NCBI RefSeq assembly: GCF_027111255.2
Contig: NZ_CP114285.2
Coordinates: 1,488,001-1,552,000 of the forward strand
DNA: 64,000 nt
Origin: Flavobacterium flavigenum
Lineage (GTDB): Bacteria > Bacteroidota > Bacteroidia > Flavobacteriales > Flavobacteriaceae
Reading direction: 5' to 3'
Shown here: positions 37,126 through 47,117 of the stretch, one piece after another
How the letters are laid out: every line of letters begins with the position of its first letter
Numbering within the stretch: position 1 is the stretch's first letter
Translations under genes and position numbers: made by a program
Notes under the pieces: model-generated
Databases searched by the model: none
What the model saw: only the letters and a program-made list of their open reading frames with translations
What the model was told of the DNA's origin: nothing

Positions 37126-37560
37126 ATGTACAGCAGAGAAGAATCACAAAAACTAAAAAGAGAATTCTGGGTAGCATTTGCCGAGAAATATCCCAGAAAG
37201 TGGGTGCTTTATGATACTAAGATCAAAGACTTTTCTTTTAAATTTTATATAGATAATAAAAAAGCGCAGGTCTTAATTGATATCGAACACCGAAGCGATG
37301 AAAAACGAATGGCTTATTTTGAAAAATTAGAAGCATTAAAAAACATCTTAGAAGAAGAATTCATCAAAGATTTGGTTTTCGAAAAAAATTTCACATTAGA
37401 AAGCGGAAAAACCATCAGTCGTATTTGGGTTGAAAAAACCGGGGTTGGGTTCAGCAATCGAAATAACTGGGGGACCATTTTTGATTTCTTTTTCGAAAAA
37501 ATGAATGCCTTGGAAATGTTTTATTTAGAGTATGATGAGTTCATTAAGAATATAGAATAA
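37126..37560 (+). CDS. DUF4268-domain protein
   Basis: This 144-aa protein is a stand-alone DUF4268 domain (LKREFWVAFAEKYPRKWVLYDTKIK, then VLIDIEHRSDEKRMAYFEKLEALK). In other proteins this domain is found at the C-terminus of nuclease-like proteins. A short alpha/beta domain without clear catalytic residues is seen here. ATG 37126 (MYSREESQ) is chosen over an upstream TTG. Function unknown. Confidence 0.78.
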   Translation: MYSREESQKLKREFWVAFAEKYPRKWVLYDTKIKDFSFKFYIDNKKAQVLIDIEHRSDEKRMAYFEKLEALKNILEEEFIKDLVFEKNFTLESGKTISRIWVEKTGVGFSNRNNWGTIFDFFFEKMNALEMFYLEYDEFIKNIE

Positions 37561-37583
37561 GCAGCTCTTAAAATTTATGGAAT

Positions 37584-37618
37584 CCGCTTATTAGCTTAAA
37601 CTTAATAAGCGTTTTTTT
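37584..37618 (+). terminator. Terminator of the DUF4268 gene
   Basis: CGCTTATTA pairs with TAATAAGCG and is followed by seven Ts. Confidence 0.85.
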
Positions 37619-37639
37619 CTATTCAAAAATCTTTAATCA

Positions 37640-38050
37640 CTAAACAGTAAAAATATTATACACAATAATCTGTTTATCATAATTGATATACAATTGTTTA
37701 CGGTAGTCCTGCTTTTTGCGGGTAATAATTGAAATTTTACAGTCAATACCACTATTGTCTTTGCATACAAATGAATAGACAATATCGGTATCATTTTCTT
37801 CCCGCTCGATGTATTCAATGATATTAAAAAGCTGTATTTCCTGTGAATACACCACAATTCTATGTTTTTCTGTATCGAGTATCACAGAAAGGTTAACCAA
37901 ATCAAGATTTGACCATTCACCCCATTTACCTTTATCGTTTTTTTCTAAAACACTGAAACCCGATGTTCTAAAACGATAAGACTGACTGTAAGTTTGCTGG
38001 ATTCCCAATGCAAGAAAAAGAAGTATGATATAATTGCGTAAAATATTCAT
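37640..38050 (-). CDS. Small exported protein of unknown function
   Basis: This 136-aa protein has a signal peptide (MNILRNYIILLFLALGIQQTYSQ) and a strand-rich mature domain (SYRFRTSGFSVLEKND, LVNLSVILDTEKHRIVVYS, DTDIVYSFVCKDNSGIDCKI). Start ATG 38050 lies 16 bp past the stop of the FabK/NMO-like gene, so the two are probably co-transcribed. I do not recognise a family and propose no function. Confidence 0.65.
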   Translation of the reverse strand: MNILRNYIILLFLALGIQQTYSQSYRFRTSGFSVLEKNDKGKWGEWSNLDLVNLSVILDTEKHRIVVYSQEIQLFNIIEYIEREENDTDIVYSFVCKDNSGIDCKISIITRKKQDYRKQLYINYDKQIIVYNIFTV

Positions 38051-38066
38051 AATGTTAGAGAGGCTA

Positions 38067-39011
38067 TTAAAACTCAAATTTACTTTTTTCCTGATAAGCA
38101 GCTTTAAAATCGGCTATTATTTCATGAATTATTTTTTCTGCTGGTAAAATTTCATGGATTAATCCTGCTATTTGTCCTATTTCAAGCTCCCCTTCTTCAA
38201 GATCTCCTTCAAACATTCCTTTTTTTGCTCTTGCTCTTCCTAAAAGCTGTACTAAGTCTTCTTTTGAAGGACACTTTTTATATAATTCCTGAATATCTTC
38301 GTAAAATTTATTTTTAATCAAACGAACAGGCGCTAATTCTTTCAGGGTTAATTGTGTATCACCTTCTTTTACACCCACTATCTTTTGCTTGAAATCAGGG
38401 TGTGAAGATGATTCTATTGAGGCAGCAAAACGGCTCCCAACCTGAACTCCGTCTGCACCAAGTATCATAACTGCCAGCATTCCTTTTCCGGTCGCAATAC
38501 CACCTGCTGCAATAATGGGAATCTGAATTTTTTCTTTTACCATCGGAATCAAAGTCAATGTTGTTGTTTCATCACGACCATTATGACCTCCGGCTTCAAA
38601 ACCTTCTGCTACAATTGCATCAACTCCGGCTTCTTGTGCTTTTAAAGCAAAAAGACTGCTGCTAACCACATGAACCACAGTAATCCCCTTTGATTTTAAA
38701 AATGAAGTCCATGTTTTAGGATTTCCTGCCGAAGTAAAAACAATCTTAACTCCTTCATCAACCACAATATTCATGATTTCTTCAATATTTGGATATAACA
38801 TCGGAATATTGACGCCAAACGGTTTATCAGTATTTTTTTTGCATTTCTGAATGTGTTCCCGCAAAACTTCCGGATACATTGAACCAGCTCCAATAAGTCC
38901 TAATCCACCGGCATTACTAACTGCTGCAGCTAATTTATAACCGCTGTTCCAAATCATACCTCCCTGAATGATTGGGTACTTTATATTAAAGAGCTGTGTG
39001 ATTTTATTCAT
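38067..39011 (-). CDS. Nitronate monooxygenase / FabK-like flavoenzyme
   Basis: This 314-aa FMN-dependent TIM-barrel protein belongs to the nitronate monooxygenase / enoyl-ACP reductase II family. Motifs include the N-terminal YPIIQGGMIWNSGYKLAAAVSNAGGLGLIG, AEGFEAGGHNGRDETTTLTL (phosphate-binding and catalytic His region), and IPIIAAGGIATGKGMLAVMILGADGVQVGSRF. The GGHNG-TL signature is closer to FabK-like enzymes than to fungal NMO, but the activity is open. It lies 7 bp after the stop of the subtilisin gene. Confidence 0.85.
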   Translation of the reverse strand: MNKITQLFNIKYPIIQGGMIWNSGYKLAAAVSNAGGLGLIGAGSMYPEVLREHIQKCKKNTDKPFGVNIPMLYPNIEEIMNIVVDEGVKIVFTSAGNPKTWTSFLKSKGITVVHVVSSSLFALKAQEAGVDAIVAEGFEAGGHNGRDETTTLTLIPMVKEKIQIPIIAAGGIATGKGMLAVMILGADGVQVGSRFAASIESSSHPDFKQKIVGVKEGDTQLTLKELAPVRLIKNKFYEDIQELYKKCPSKEDLVQLLGRARAKKGMFEGDLEEGELEIGQIAGLIHEILPAEKIIHEIIADFKAAYQEKSKFEF

Positions 39012-39018
39012 TGAAAAC

Positions 39019-40623
39019 TTATTGTTTTAAAATCTTTCCGGTTTTGTGCAAACCATTCACATCAAAAGTATAAAAATAGAGTCCGCTTTTTAATGATTCT
39101 ACTGAAAGATTTGGATTTTGACCTGTTATCTTTTGATCAATTACTTTTTGACCTAAAACAGAATAGACAATAACCGATGCATCATTTATTTGATCAGAAA
39201 ACCTGAATGTTATAGTGGATTTAGCAGGATTAGGATAAACAGCAAAATCTTTATTTACAAAGCTATCAACTGCTAATGCAGTACTAAAATTCGGAATTCC
39301 ATAACCGTAATTATTATCAGGTAATGAATATTTATCTGAAGACTGAATCACCATGTTTCTAATCTCCTGATTTGTTTTTTCAGGATACGCCTGCCATAAA
39401 CAAGCAATCATTCCGGCCATAATGGGGCATGAAAAAGAAGTACCGTCAGAAACACCAATATTCCCCGAAACATCGGCAACCACAGCATCTTTACCTTGTG
39501 CCATAACATCTGGTTTTATCCTTCCGTCATAACTTGGCCCTATAGAACTAAATCCTGATCTTACTTTAGAAGCTGTAACAGCGCCAACTGTAATAACAGA
39601 AACTGCATCTGCAGGTCCTCCAATATGTTTTTCGGTCTGTATTCCTTCATTTCCTGCTGAAGCAACAACAATAATTCCTTTACTAAAGGCAATTTCAGCA
39701 CCCCGGGATATAAAATTGGTTGTTCCGTTCATATCGCTGTAGGTATGATTATATTCCGGTCTTGTAAAATCACCAAAATATCCTAACGAAGTTGTGATGA
39801 TATCAACACCCAGCCTGTCTGCTTCTTCTGCAGCCTCGACCCAAAGCGATTCCTCAACCGGACCTTCTGAAGTATCATCTTCTGTAATAAACAAATAATA
39901 AGAAGCATCGGGAGCAGTACCTACAAGTTGGTTTTCTTTATATCCTCCCATAGTCGAAAGAACTAAAGTCCCATGACTGTCGCCGGTATAAAAATCGGCA
40001 TTTCTGGAAACATAGTCATACCCACCCAGAATTTGATTATTATCTCTTAATTTTTGAAAAGGCTGCGCCGTATTTACTCCAGGAAAACCGCCGTCTAAAA
40101 CTGCAATTATTTTTCCGGAACCCGTGTAATTCTGCTGGTGCAGAATATGTCCGTTCAGCATCTGAATCTGGTTTGTAGAGGTTCCGTAATTATAATTAAT
40201 GGTCGTTTTAAGTTTACTGTTTGTTGCTGCAATTTGATTTTCACCAGCCTTCTTAGAAGTTATGTTTAATACTTTATTTGCAAAAACAACTTTATCAACA
40301 AATGATAACGCTTTTAACCCATTAATATTTACCTGAGTTCCCCTGATATGAAGTGCATTCAGCCATTTAGACTGTGCGAGGACAGTAATTCCGGTACTCG
40401 CTTTTACCTGATTGACATACGTTGTTTCCAAAGGAACATCAGTAAGATTCAGCGTTATACTTTGAGCAGATCTTCTCTCGAGGGCACGCTGAGAAAGCAT
40501 TAAAGCAGGATTATCAAAATAGGCTTGTGCATTGGGTTTATCCTTAAAATAGACCCAGGCATCTTCCTGTGAAAACATTGCAGTTGAAATCCATAAGAAA
40601 AAAAACAAGTAATTTACCTTCAT
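39019..40623 (-). CDS. Secreted S8 subtilisin-like protease with T9SS sorting domain
   Basis: This 534-aa protease has a signal peptide (MKVNYLFFFLWISTAMFSQ), a propeptide-like region (about 20-150), and an S8 catalytic domain with the triad in IAVLDGGFPG (Asp), GDSHGTLV (His) and DGTSFSCPIMAGM (Ser). The C-terminus carries a T9SS type A sorting domain (FAVYPNPAKSTITF, then YSVLGQKVI, to the end). It is thus predicted to be secreted or surface-bound. ATG 40623 is preferred because it begins the signal peptide. It lies 44 bp after mnmA on the same strand. Confidence 0.93.
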   Translation of the reverse strand: MKVNYLFFFLWISTAMFSQEDAWVYFKDKPNAQAYFDNPALMLSQRALERRSAQSITLNLTDVPLETTYVNQVKASTGITVLAQSKWLNALHIRGTQVNINGLKALSFVDKVVFANKVLNITSKKAGENQIAATNSKLKTTINYNYGTSTNQIQMLNGHILHQQNYTGSGKIIAVLDGGFPGVNTAQPFQKLRDNNQILGGYDYVSRNADFYTGDSHGTLVLSTMGGYKENQLVGTAPDASYYLFITEDDTSEGPVEESLWVEAAEEADRLGVDIITTSLGYFGDFTRPEYNHTYSDMNGTTNFISRGAEIAFSKGIIVVASAGNEGIQTEKHIGGPADAVSVITVGAVTASKVRSGFSSIGPSYDGRIKPDVMAQGKDAVVADVSGNIGVSDGTSFSCPIMAGMIACLWQAYPEKTNQEIRNMVIQSSDKYSLPDNNYGYGIPNFSTALAVDSFVNKDFAVYPNPAKSTITFRFSDQINDASVIVYSVLGQKVIDQKITGQNPNLSVESLKSGLYFYTFDVNGLHKTGKILKQ

Positions 40624-40667
40624 AGCAAACTCATTTAAAAGCAAAAGCCTTTGTTAAAAGTATAAAG

Positions 40668-41855
40668 CTATGAAATTACTCCCGAACCAACTAATTCATT
40701 TTCTAAATACCAGGCAACAAATTGTCCTTCGGTTATAGCAGATTGCGGTTCCTCAAAACGCACATACATTCCGTCTTCAAATTGGTGCAATGTTGCTTTT
40801 TGTAAAGGCTGTCGATAACGGATTCTTGCCATCACCTCCATAGTTTCGCCTACTTTTAAAGTCATATCGGTACGGATCCAATGGACTTCTGATTTTTCTA
40901 TAAATAATGCTTTTTTAAACAACCCGGGATGATTACTTGTCAGACCGGTGTATATTGTATTGGTTTCAACATCTGTTGCAATAACAAATAACGGATCAGT
41001 AGTTCCGCCAACGTTTAAACCTTTTCGCTGTCCAACCGTAAAATAATGAGCCCCCTGATGTTTACCCATAAATTTCCCCATTTCAGGACGATAATCCAAT
41101 TTTTGAGCTTCGATTTTTAATTGTTCTTCCAAAGATAATCCAACTGGTTTTTCAACGTTATAAATGGGATTATTTTTATCAATCTGAACAATTTTTCCTT
41201 CTTTAGGCTGCAATTTTTGCTGTAAAAATTCCGGCAAACGCACTTTTCCAATAAAGCAAAGTCCCTGTGAATCTTTTTTCTCAGCCGTTACCAATTCCAT
41301 TTCAGCTGCAATTTCACGGACCTGGGGTTTAGTCAAAGCTCCAATTGGGAATAATGCTTTAGATAACTGTTCCTGAGACAACTGACATAAAAAATACGAT
41401 TGATCTTTATTATTATCTGCTCCGGCAATTAATTGATAAATAGTTTTTCCATCAACTTCAGTTTCACTTTTTTGACAATAATGACCCGTTGCTACATAAT
41501 CTGCACCAAGGCTTAAGGCAATTTTCATGAAAACATCAAATTTTATTTCGCGGTTACAAAGCACGTCAGGATTTGGAGTTCTTCCTTTTTCATATTCGTT
41601 GAACATGTAGTCCACGATTTTCTCTTTGTATTCTTCGCTTAAATCGACTGTCTGAAACGGTATCCCTAGTTTTTCAGCAACTAACAAAGCGTCATTGCTA
41701 TCTTCTAACCACGGACATTCATTTGAAATAGTTACAGAGTCATCGTGCCAGTTTTTCATAAAAAGCCCAATAACTTCGTATCCCTGCTGTTGCAGTAAAT
41801 AAGCTGCAACACTCGAATCTACTCCTCCGGAAAGTCCAACAACTACACGTTTCAT
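40668..41855 (-). CDS. mnmA: tRNA-specific 2-thiouridylase
   Basis: This 395-aa enzyme thiolates U34 of Lys, Glu and Gln tRNAs. It has the ATP pyrophosphatase loop [15 protein letters not shown], the catalytic Cys pair in [14 protein letters not shown] and SQGLCFIGK, a central domain ([10 protein letters not shown]) and the C-terminal beta-barrel. The length is slightly greater than E. coli MnmA, as usual in Bacteroidota. Confidence 0.96.
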   Translation of the reverse strand: MKRVVVGLSGGVDSSVAAYLLQQQGYEVIGLFMKNWHDDSVTISNECPWLEDSNDALLVAEKLGIPFQTVDLSEEYKEKIVDYMFNEYEKGRTPNPDVLCNREIKFDVFMKIALSLGADYVATGHYCQKSETEVDGKTIYQLIAGADNNKDQSYFLCQLSQEQLSKALFPIGALTKPQVREIAAEMELVTAEKKDSQGLCFIGKVRLPEFLQQKLQPKEGKIVQIDKNNPIYNVEKPVGLSLEEQLKIEAQKLDYRPEMGKFMGKHQGAHYFTVGQRKGLNVGGTTDPLFVIATDVETNTIYTGLTSNHPGLFKKALFIEKSEVHWIRTDMTLKVGETMEVMARIRYRQPLQKATLHQFEDGMYVRFEEPQSAITEGQFVAWYLENELVGSGVIS

Positions 41856-41884
41856 TCTAAATCTTTTATATTTTTACAAGGGTG

Positions 41885-41892
41885 CAAAGATA
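41885..41892 (-). promoter_or_regulatory. -7 box of mnmA
   Basis: TATCTTTG on the minus strand fits TAnnTTTG, 29 bp before the ATG at 41855. No -33 box at good spacing. Confidence 0.4.
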
Positions 41893-42066
41893 AATCAAAT
41901 TATAGATAATTAGGGTAGTTTTGATTACTTTATAACATACTGAAATTGACAAAGCTTATTGTAATTAATTTTTCCCGATAAACTTTTGATTTTGTTTTTT
42001 CTTGTTCGGTAGATTAAATTTTGTTTATATCACGGAAGTAAAATTATCCCCGCAATACCTTTACTA

Positions 42067-42792
42067 TTATTTCTTTTCAGCCGGATTTTTATTAGTTCCT
42101 GTTTTTTCAGAAATTTTATTGATATTCTTCGGATCACTCATATTGACTTCCTTCGTAAGCTTTCCTTTTACATAAAATTTCCAAATTCCTGCTTTTTTTC
42201 CATTCAGGAATTTACCTTCTGAAGCCACTACTCCATCTAAGTCATAAAAAACCGCGTCACCATTATACTGGTCATTTGCATATGTTGTTTGTTCTAAAAT
42301 GATTCCGTTTTGGCCAAATTTTTTATATACGCCTTCTTTCAGACCATTTTTATACGTCATTTCTTCTGCCACTTTTTCATTTGGATAATAAACGGTTCTT
42401 TTTCCTTCCAGTTTACCGTTCTTATAGTTTTCAAGCGTCATGATTACTTTTGAAGCTTTATGGTAATATTTCCATTCTCCCTCATATTTTTTGTCAACCA
42501 CTTTTCCTTCACTTACCTTGTTTTTTTTCTGATCATAGAAAATTGTATAAGCACTTCCGTCATTTGCACTAAAGTCACGGGTTGCAATTACATCTCCTTT
42601 TTTAGTATCATCAAAAAATTTAAAAACCCCAACTTCTTTTCCGTGGCTGAAAGTACCTTCATAACGAGGTCGTTTCGAAATTTCATAAGTCCCTTTCCAG
42701 ACACCATCTTTTTTTCCGTTGGTATCCAGTTTATTAAAATCCTGCGCAAAACCTGCGGCACTTATCAAAAACAAAATCCAAAAATTTCTCAT
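42067..42792 (-). CDS. Secreted MORN-repeat / YwqK-like protein
   Basis: This 241-aa protein has a signal peptide (MRNFWILFLISAAGFAQ) and a series of about 20-residue MORN-type repeats, such as YEGEWKYYHKASKVIMTLENYKNGKLEGKR and YKNGLKEGVYKKFGQNG. Such repeat proteins, including the misnamed YwqK toxin-antitoxin group, are common in Bacteroidota; their role is unknown but may involve binding at the envelope. ATG 42792 is used since it starts the signal peptide. No antitoxin partner is next to it. Confidence 0.8.
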   Translation of the reverse strand: MRNFWILFLISAAGFAQDFNKLDTNGKKDGVWKGTYEISKRPRYEGTFSHGKEVGVFKFFDDTKKGDVIATRDFSANDGSAYTIFYDQKKNKVSEGKVVDKKYEGEWKYYHKASKVIMTLENYKNGKLEGKRTVYYPNEKVAEEMTYKNGLKEGVYKKFGQNGIILEQTTYANDQYNGDAVFYDLDGVVASEGKFLNGKKAGIWKFYVKGKLTKEVNMSDPKNINKISEKTGTNKNPAEKK

Positions 42793-43036
42793 ATTTTCTT
42801 TTTCTATATAACAACAAAGATTGATTTTTAGTATTGCAAAGGTATAACCATTATACAAAAACTCCTTTATCTATTACTAAAAAGTCGTTAAGAGCTGAGA
42901 TTTGAATCTTTTTCATGCCAGTAAATAAAATTTAAAAAAAGCTTTTATAATAATTGAATAACTTTTGCAAATTAACCTATATTCGCAAAAAATAATATAG
43001 CAAAAAAAATATAACGCAAATTAAATCCGGAGCCTG

Positions 43037-43480
43037 ATGAAATCCTTAAAATTATTCTTACTTACACTTTTTATAGGTGCCTCACAATTACATGCACAAG
43101 CAAAAGTGGAATCTATCATCTATAAATTCCACCCACATTATATGACTACTGATATAGGTCAGACTGTCGCAGGAACTTATTTGATCGAAGGAAAAAAACA
43201 ACCCATTATTGAAATCAATGCTGATGGTACCGGTATTATTCAATTAGCCAATTTATCTAAAAAGAAATTAACCTGGGGAATAGAATGTTCTGATGAAGGC
43301 ATTCCTATCTTCAAAGAAGGCTACGACAGTTCTTCTTATACATTTTGGTATAAAATAACAGGAACAGGTGAATGGCTTTATACACAGTTTTTAATTATTC
43401 CTGGCAAGAAAAAAATGTATCTTATGGGAGATCGTGTAAAATATTATGGAGAAACCCAAGTAAAAACTGAGGAGGAATAA
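43037..43480 (+). CDS. Small secreted protein, paralogue of the one at 10 kb
   Basis: This 147-aa protein begins MKSLKLFLLTLFIGASQLHAQ, a signal peptide. It is a clear paralogue of the 143-aa protein at 10236-10667, sharing ADGTGIIQ, KKKLTWGIEC, GYDSSSYTFWY and KKKMYLMGDR segments. It is otherwise unrecognised. It stands alone before the fatty acyl-CoA ligase gene, 149 bp away. Confidence 0.72.
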   Translation: MKSLKLFLLTLFIGASQLHAQAKVESIIYKFHPHYMTTDIGQTVAGTYLIEGKKQPIIEINADGTGIIQLANLSKKKLTWGIECSDEGIPIFKEGYDSSSYTFWYKITGTGEWLYTQFLIIPGKKKMYLMGDRVKYYGETQVKTEEE

Positions 43481-43629
43481 TTACCCTTTTTTATATGAAG
43501 TAAAGCAAAAATAAAAACGTTTTATCTGATTTTATCAACACTTCTGAAAATTTCAGCTTTTTATTTCATGAAATAAAAAATTATACCTAATTTTTATTTA
43601 ATTTGCAATAAACTTCAATATCTCATCTA

Positions 43630-45408
43630 ATGGTTACAATCACACGCCTTTTTGATTTCCCTTATTATCAACAAGAAACTTACAATCTTCAGGTTGCATT
43701 CGCTACCAAAAAAAATGGGGTTTGGGAAAAAACATCCAGCAGTGAATATATTGCTAAAGCCAATGCTGTTTCAAGAGCACTATTGCGCCTGGGTGTTCAA
43801 AAAGATGATAAAATTGCCCTGATCACTTCAAATAACCGTACGGAGTGGAACATCATGGACATTGGGATTCTCCAGACCGGAGCGCAAAACGTTCCAATCT
43901 ACCCTACAATTGCTGAAGAAGATTATGAATATATTTTAAATCATAGCGGCAGTATTTATTGTTTTGTTTCTGACGAAGAAGTGCTTCAGAAAGTCAATGC
44001 GATAAAAGCAAATGTTCCAACATTAAAAGAGGTCTATTCCTTTAACGAAATCACAGGCTGCAAACACTGGTCGGAATTACTGACTCTGGGTGATAACGAA
44101 AGCAACCAGACAGAGGTTGAAGCCAGAAAAGACAGTATCAAAGAAGACGATTTAGCTACTATAATTTATACTTCCGGAACTACCGGAAGACCTAAAGGCG
44201 TTATGCTTTCGCATAAAAACATTGTATCGAATGTATTGGACAGTGCGCCAAGAATTCCGTTTGATGCGGGAAAAAGTACCGCTTTAAGTTTTCTCCCAAT
44301 CTGTCATATTTTTGAAAGAATGATTTTGTACATCTATCAATATTATGGTGTTTCGGTTTACTTTGGGGAGTCCATTGAAAAAATAAGTGATAATTTAAAA
44401 GAAGTACGCCCTACAGTAATTACAGCTGTACCAAGGCTTTTGGAGAAAGTTTACGATAAAATTTATGCCAAAGGAACTGAACTGACCGGCATCAAGAAAA
44501 AACTCTTTTTCTGGGCGATTGATTTAGGCTTAAAATATGAACCATACGGCGCCAATGGATTTTGGTATGAATTTCAGTTAAAAATTGCCCGAAAACTGAT
44601 TTTCAGTAAATGGAAAGAAGGCTTAGGCGGAAGGCTGGAGTTAATGGTTTCAGGAAGTGCTGCTTTACAAACCCGTTTATCGAGAGTTTTTGCTGCCGCT
44701 GAAATCCCGGTAATGGAAGGTTACGGTTTGTCTGAAACTTCTCCTGTAATTGCTGTAAATGATCAAAGAAATAAAGGTTTCAAGATTGGAACTGTAGGAA
44801 AAGTAATTCGCAACGTTGAAGTTAAAATTGCCCAGGACGGTGAAATCCTTTGCAAAGGACCAAATGTAATGTTAGGTTACTACAAAGATCCTGAAAAAAC
44901 GGCTGAGGCTTTACAAGACGGATATTTCCACACGGGCGATATTGGAGAAATCGATAATGAAGGTTTCCTAAAAATTACCGATCGTAAAAAAGAAATGTTC
45001 AAAACATCGGGGGGAAAATACATTGCACCTCAGCTGATTGAAAATGCAATGAAACAATCCCGTTTTATAGAACAGATAATGGTAATTGGCGATGGTGAAA
45101 AGATGCCGGCAGCTTTTATTCAGCCGAATTTTGAATTTGTAAAAGAATGGGCGAAAATCCATAAAATCAATTTAGGGAATTCTACTGCTGAAATCGCTTC
45201 TAATCCTGATGTGATTAAACGAATTGACGAAGAAATAGAAAATATCAACAAGAAATTCGGACACTGGGAACAAATCAAACGTTTTGAGCTTACCCCGGAC
45301 ATATGGTCAATAGATGGCGGACAGCTTACTCCTACCTTAAAATTAAAACGTAAAATTATTAAAGAAATTTATAAAGATCTTTACGCAAAAATCTATGGTC
45401 AAAATTAA
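43630..45408 (+). CDS. Long-chain fatty acid--CoA ligase
   Basis: This 592-aa AMP-forming acyl-CoA synthetase has the adenylation P-loop TIIYTSGTTGRPKGVMLSH, VMEGYGLSETSPV, DGYFHTGDIGEI and the C-terminal ITDRKKEMFKTSGGKYI hinge. It activates long-chain fatty acids for lipid synthesis or beta-oxidation. A strong terminator repeat follows the stop. Confidence 0.94.
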   Translation: MVTITRLFDFPYYQQETYNLQVAFATKKNGVWEKTSSSEYIAKANAVSRALLRLGVQKDDKIALITSNNRTEWNIMDIGILQTGAQNVPIYPTIAEEDYEYILNHSGSIYCFVSDEEVLQKVNAIKANVPTLKEVYSFNEITGCKHWSELLTLGDNESNQTEVEARKDSIKEDDLATIIYTSGTTGRPKGVMLSHKNIVSNVLDSAPRIPFDAGKSTALSFLPICHIFERMILYIYQYYGVSVYFGESIEKISDNLKEVRPTVITAVPRLLEKVYDKIYAKGTELTGIKKKLFFWAIDLGLKYEPYGANGFWYEFQLKIARKLIFSKWKEGLGGRLELMVSGSAALQTRLSRVFAAAEIPVMEGYGLSETSPVIAVNDQRNKGFKIGTVGKVIRNVEVKIAQDGEILCKGPNVMLGYYKDPEKTAEALQDGYFHTGDIGEIDNEGFLKITDRKKEMFKTSGGKYIAPQLIENAMKQSRFIEQIMVIGDGEKMPAAFIQPNFEFVKEWAKIHKINLGNSTAEIASNPDVIKRIDEEIENINKKFGHWEQIKRFELTPDIWSIDGGQLTPTLKLKRKIIKEIYKDLYAKIYGQN

Positions 45409-45436
45409 ATAAATCAGAATAATATAACCAACGAGA

Positions 45437-45467
45437 AACGGCTGTCTTTTTTAAGAACAGCCGTTTT
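45437..45467. terminator. Terminator repeat, copy A
   Basis: AACGGCTGT pairs with ACAGCCGTT, followed by T-rich sequence. It ends the plus-strand acyl-CoA ligase gene and the convergent minus-strand barrel gene. It is part of a 59-60-bp sequence (45409-45467) that recurs at 47088-47147. Confidence 0.85.
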
Positions 45468-45488
45468 CAATTTTAAGAAATTTACATT

Positions 45489-46190
45489 TTAGTCATTATC
45501 AAAAAAGTAAGTAAAAGAAAGACTAAAATAATTCTGTTTCGCTTTAGTTTCATAAGCAGCATTATAAAATGGAGCTTTTCTAAATGGATCAGATAATCCC
45601 ATATTATATCTTAAATTACAGGCTATGTTATGATATTCTACCCTAAACCCAAGTGGCACATACGTATTGATCGATATTCTCTCATTCTCTTGGTCAAAAT
45701 TTACATATTTTACCTGTAGATTTAGCGGTTCCAGAATATAGTTTTCTTTACTACCATCTGCAGGCATATATTGTTGAACAAGACTAACTGTTAAACCTGC
45801 GTTTAATCCAATCTTAAGGTTATCATTATAAAAACTTAAAAAGTTATAGTTCAAAACAAATGGAATATCAAAATTGTCTAATGTAAATTTTAGATCTTCA
45901 GGTTCAGCATTTAAATCGGCTTTACCAACAAATATCATTCTGTGGTGCACATAATTTAAACCAATTGAAAATTCAAGGTCTTCTGTAAATTCTGCTGTTC
46001 CAACTATTCCAATCATGTAGCCTGGCTGAGACTTAGTGAAAAGCACATTTGAATCTAATGCATAATTGGTATAACCGGCTGTAATACCAAACCTACCATC
46101 AAAAGCGCCACGCTGACTATATTGGCTATATGTATTAGAACTTAAAATGATAAATAAAAGAATAAAAAAGTGGATTTTGAATGACTTCAT
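45489..46190 (-). CDS. PorT-like outer-membrane beta-barrel protein
   Basis: This 233-aa protein has a signal peptide (MKSFKIHFFILLFIILSSNTYSQ) and alternating amphipathic strands throughout, ending in an aromatic residue-rich strand (NYFSLSFTYFF), as in OMP_b-brl_2/PorT-type barrels. About eight strands fit the size. It is divergent from the lipoprotein gene 85 bp away, and both sit between the two terminator repeats. Ligand or partner unknown. Confidence 0.8.
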   Translation of the reverse strand: MKSFKIHFFILLFIILSSNTYSQYSQRGAFDGRFGITAGYTNYALDSNVLFTKSQPGYMIGIVGTAEFTEDLEFSIGLNYVHHRMIFVGKADLNAEPEDLKFTLDNFDIPFVLNYNFLSFYNDNLKIGLNAGLTVSLVQQYMPADGSKENYILEPLNLQVKYVNFDQENERISINTYVPLGFRVEYHNIACNLRYNMGLSDPFRKAPFYNAAYETKAKQNYFSLSFTYFFDND

Positions 46191-46229
46191 GAAAGAAAAA
46201 AAGTGAAATTATTGTTAAAAATTATAGTA

Positions 46230-46237
46230 CAAATATA
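46230..46237 (-). promoter_or_regulatory. -7 box for the PorT-like gene
   Basis: TATATTTG on the minus strand fits TAnnTTTG, 39 bp before the ATG at 46190. On the plus strand, TACTTTTG (46250-46257 and 46267-46274) gives possible -7 boxes for the divergent gene. Confidence 0.35.
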
Positions 46238-46275
46238 TTGTTAAATTTATACTTTTGGCGAAAAAATACTTTTGC

Positions 46276-47079
46276 ATGAAAAAAATTTTCACTTTGCTTT
46301 TAATCCTAATTTTGACTGGATGCGAAATAGAAAACATAAACTACATAACACCAGTTGTTTTGAGTTATGAACCCGAAAATGTTTTAACTAATTCTGCAAG
46401 CTTGGGAGGGGAAGTTGGAAGCGAAGGTGGGAAAAAAATCACCGAGTATGGAATTGTCTGGTCTAAAACAGAACATCCAACAACAAATGACAATAAAATA
46501 GTAGAAGGGTCTCGAATAGGAGAAACTTTTAAGACTTATTCTGTATTTGAAGGCAACACCATTTATTACTATCGCTTTTATGCAATTAATGAAATTGGGA
46601 CTGGATATGGCAAAGAATATTCATTTAAAACTAGTGCAGAAGCACCTTGTAATCCGATCACAAATAATAAAGTCTATTTAATTGGTAATACAGATCCGAT
46701 AAATATAACATATGTTGATATATCACACCCGAGTTGGGGATTTAATGAAGGCAATGTGGAGTTTGAAACCAGTACCAACAAAACAGCCCGAATTTTTGTT
46801 CAGTTTAATGAATACAATGAAAGAATGCCTTTAACAGGTATTTATACAGTGGTTTCAGGTGATTTTGGGAATGGCCTGAATTTATCAACTGGCAAAGCCA
46901 AATTATTTATTCAGGATTATGGACTTTACGGCTATGGTGGAGCAGACGCTGAACCAGGAACAAAGTTTTATGTTAAAAATGAAAATAATGTTGTGACCAT
47001 TATTTTTTGTGATACTCCGGTCGGAAAAAAGTATGTCCTTAACGGAAAATTTTCTTTTATGACATCAAATAAATTCTAA
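46276..47079 (+). CDS. Lipoprotein with fibronectin-like domain
   Basis: This 267-aa protein begins MKKIFTLLLILILTGCEIE, a lipoprotein signal with Cys 16. Residues about 25-125 form a fibronectin type III-like domain (VVLSYEPENVLTNSASLGGEV ending with the YYRFYAINEIGTGYG strand pattern). The C-terminal half is beta-rich without a recognised domain. ATG 46276 is preferred over TTG 46255 since it begins the signal. With the divergent barrel gene it makes a small envelope cassette. Confidence 0.72.
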   Translation: MKKIFTLLLILILTGCEIENINYITPVVLSYEPENVLTNSASLGGEVGSEGGKKITEYGIVWSKTEHPTTNDNKIVEGSRIGETFKTYSVFEGNTIYYYRFYAINEIGTGYGKEYSFKTSAEAPCNPITNNKVYLIGNTDPINITYVDISHPSWGFNEGNVEFETSTNKTARIFVQFNEYNERMPLTGIYTVVSGDFGNGLNLSTGKAKLFIQDYGLYGYGGADAEPGTKFYVKNENNVVTIIFCDTPVGKKYVLNGKFSFMTSNKF

Positions 47080-47117
47080 TCAATTAGATAAATCAGAATA
47101 ATAATAAACCAACGAGA

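Noticed and set aside
42067..42792. Toxin-antitoxin pair based on the YwqK-like label
   Set aside because: The protein is a secreted MORN-repeat protein and has no adjacent antitoxin-sized gene.
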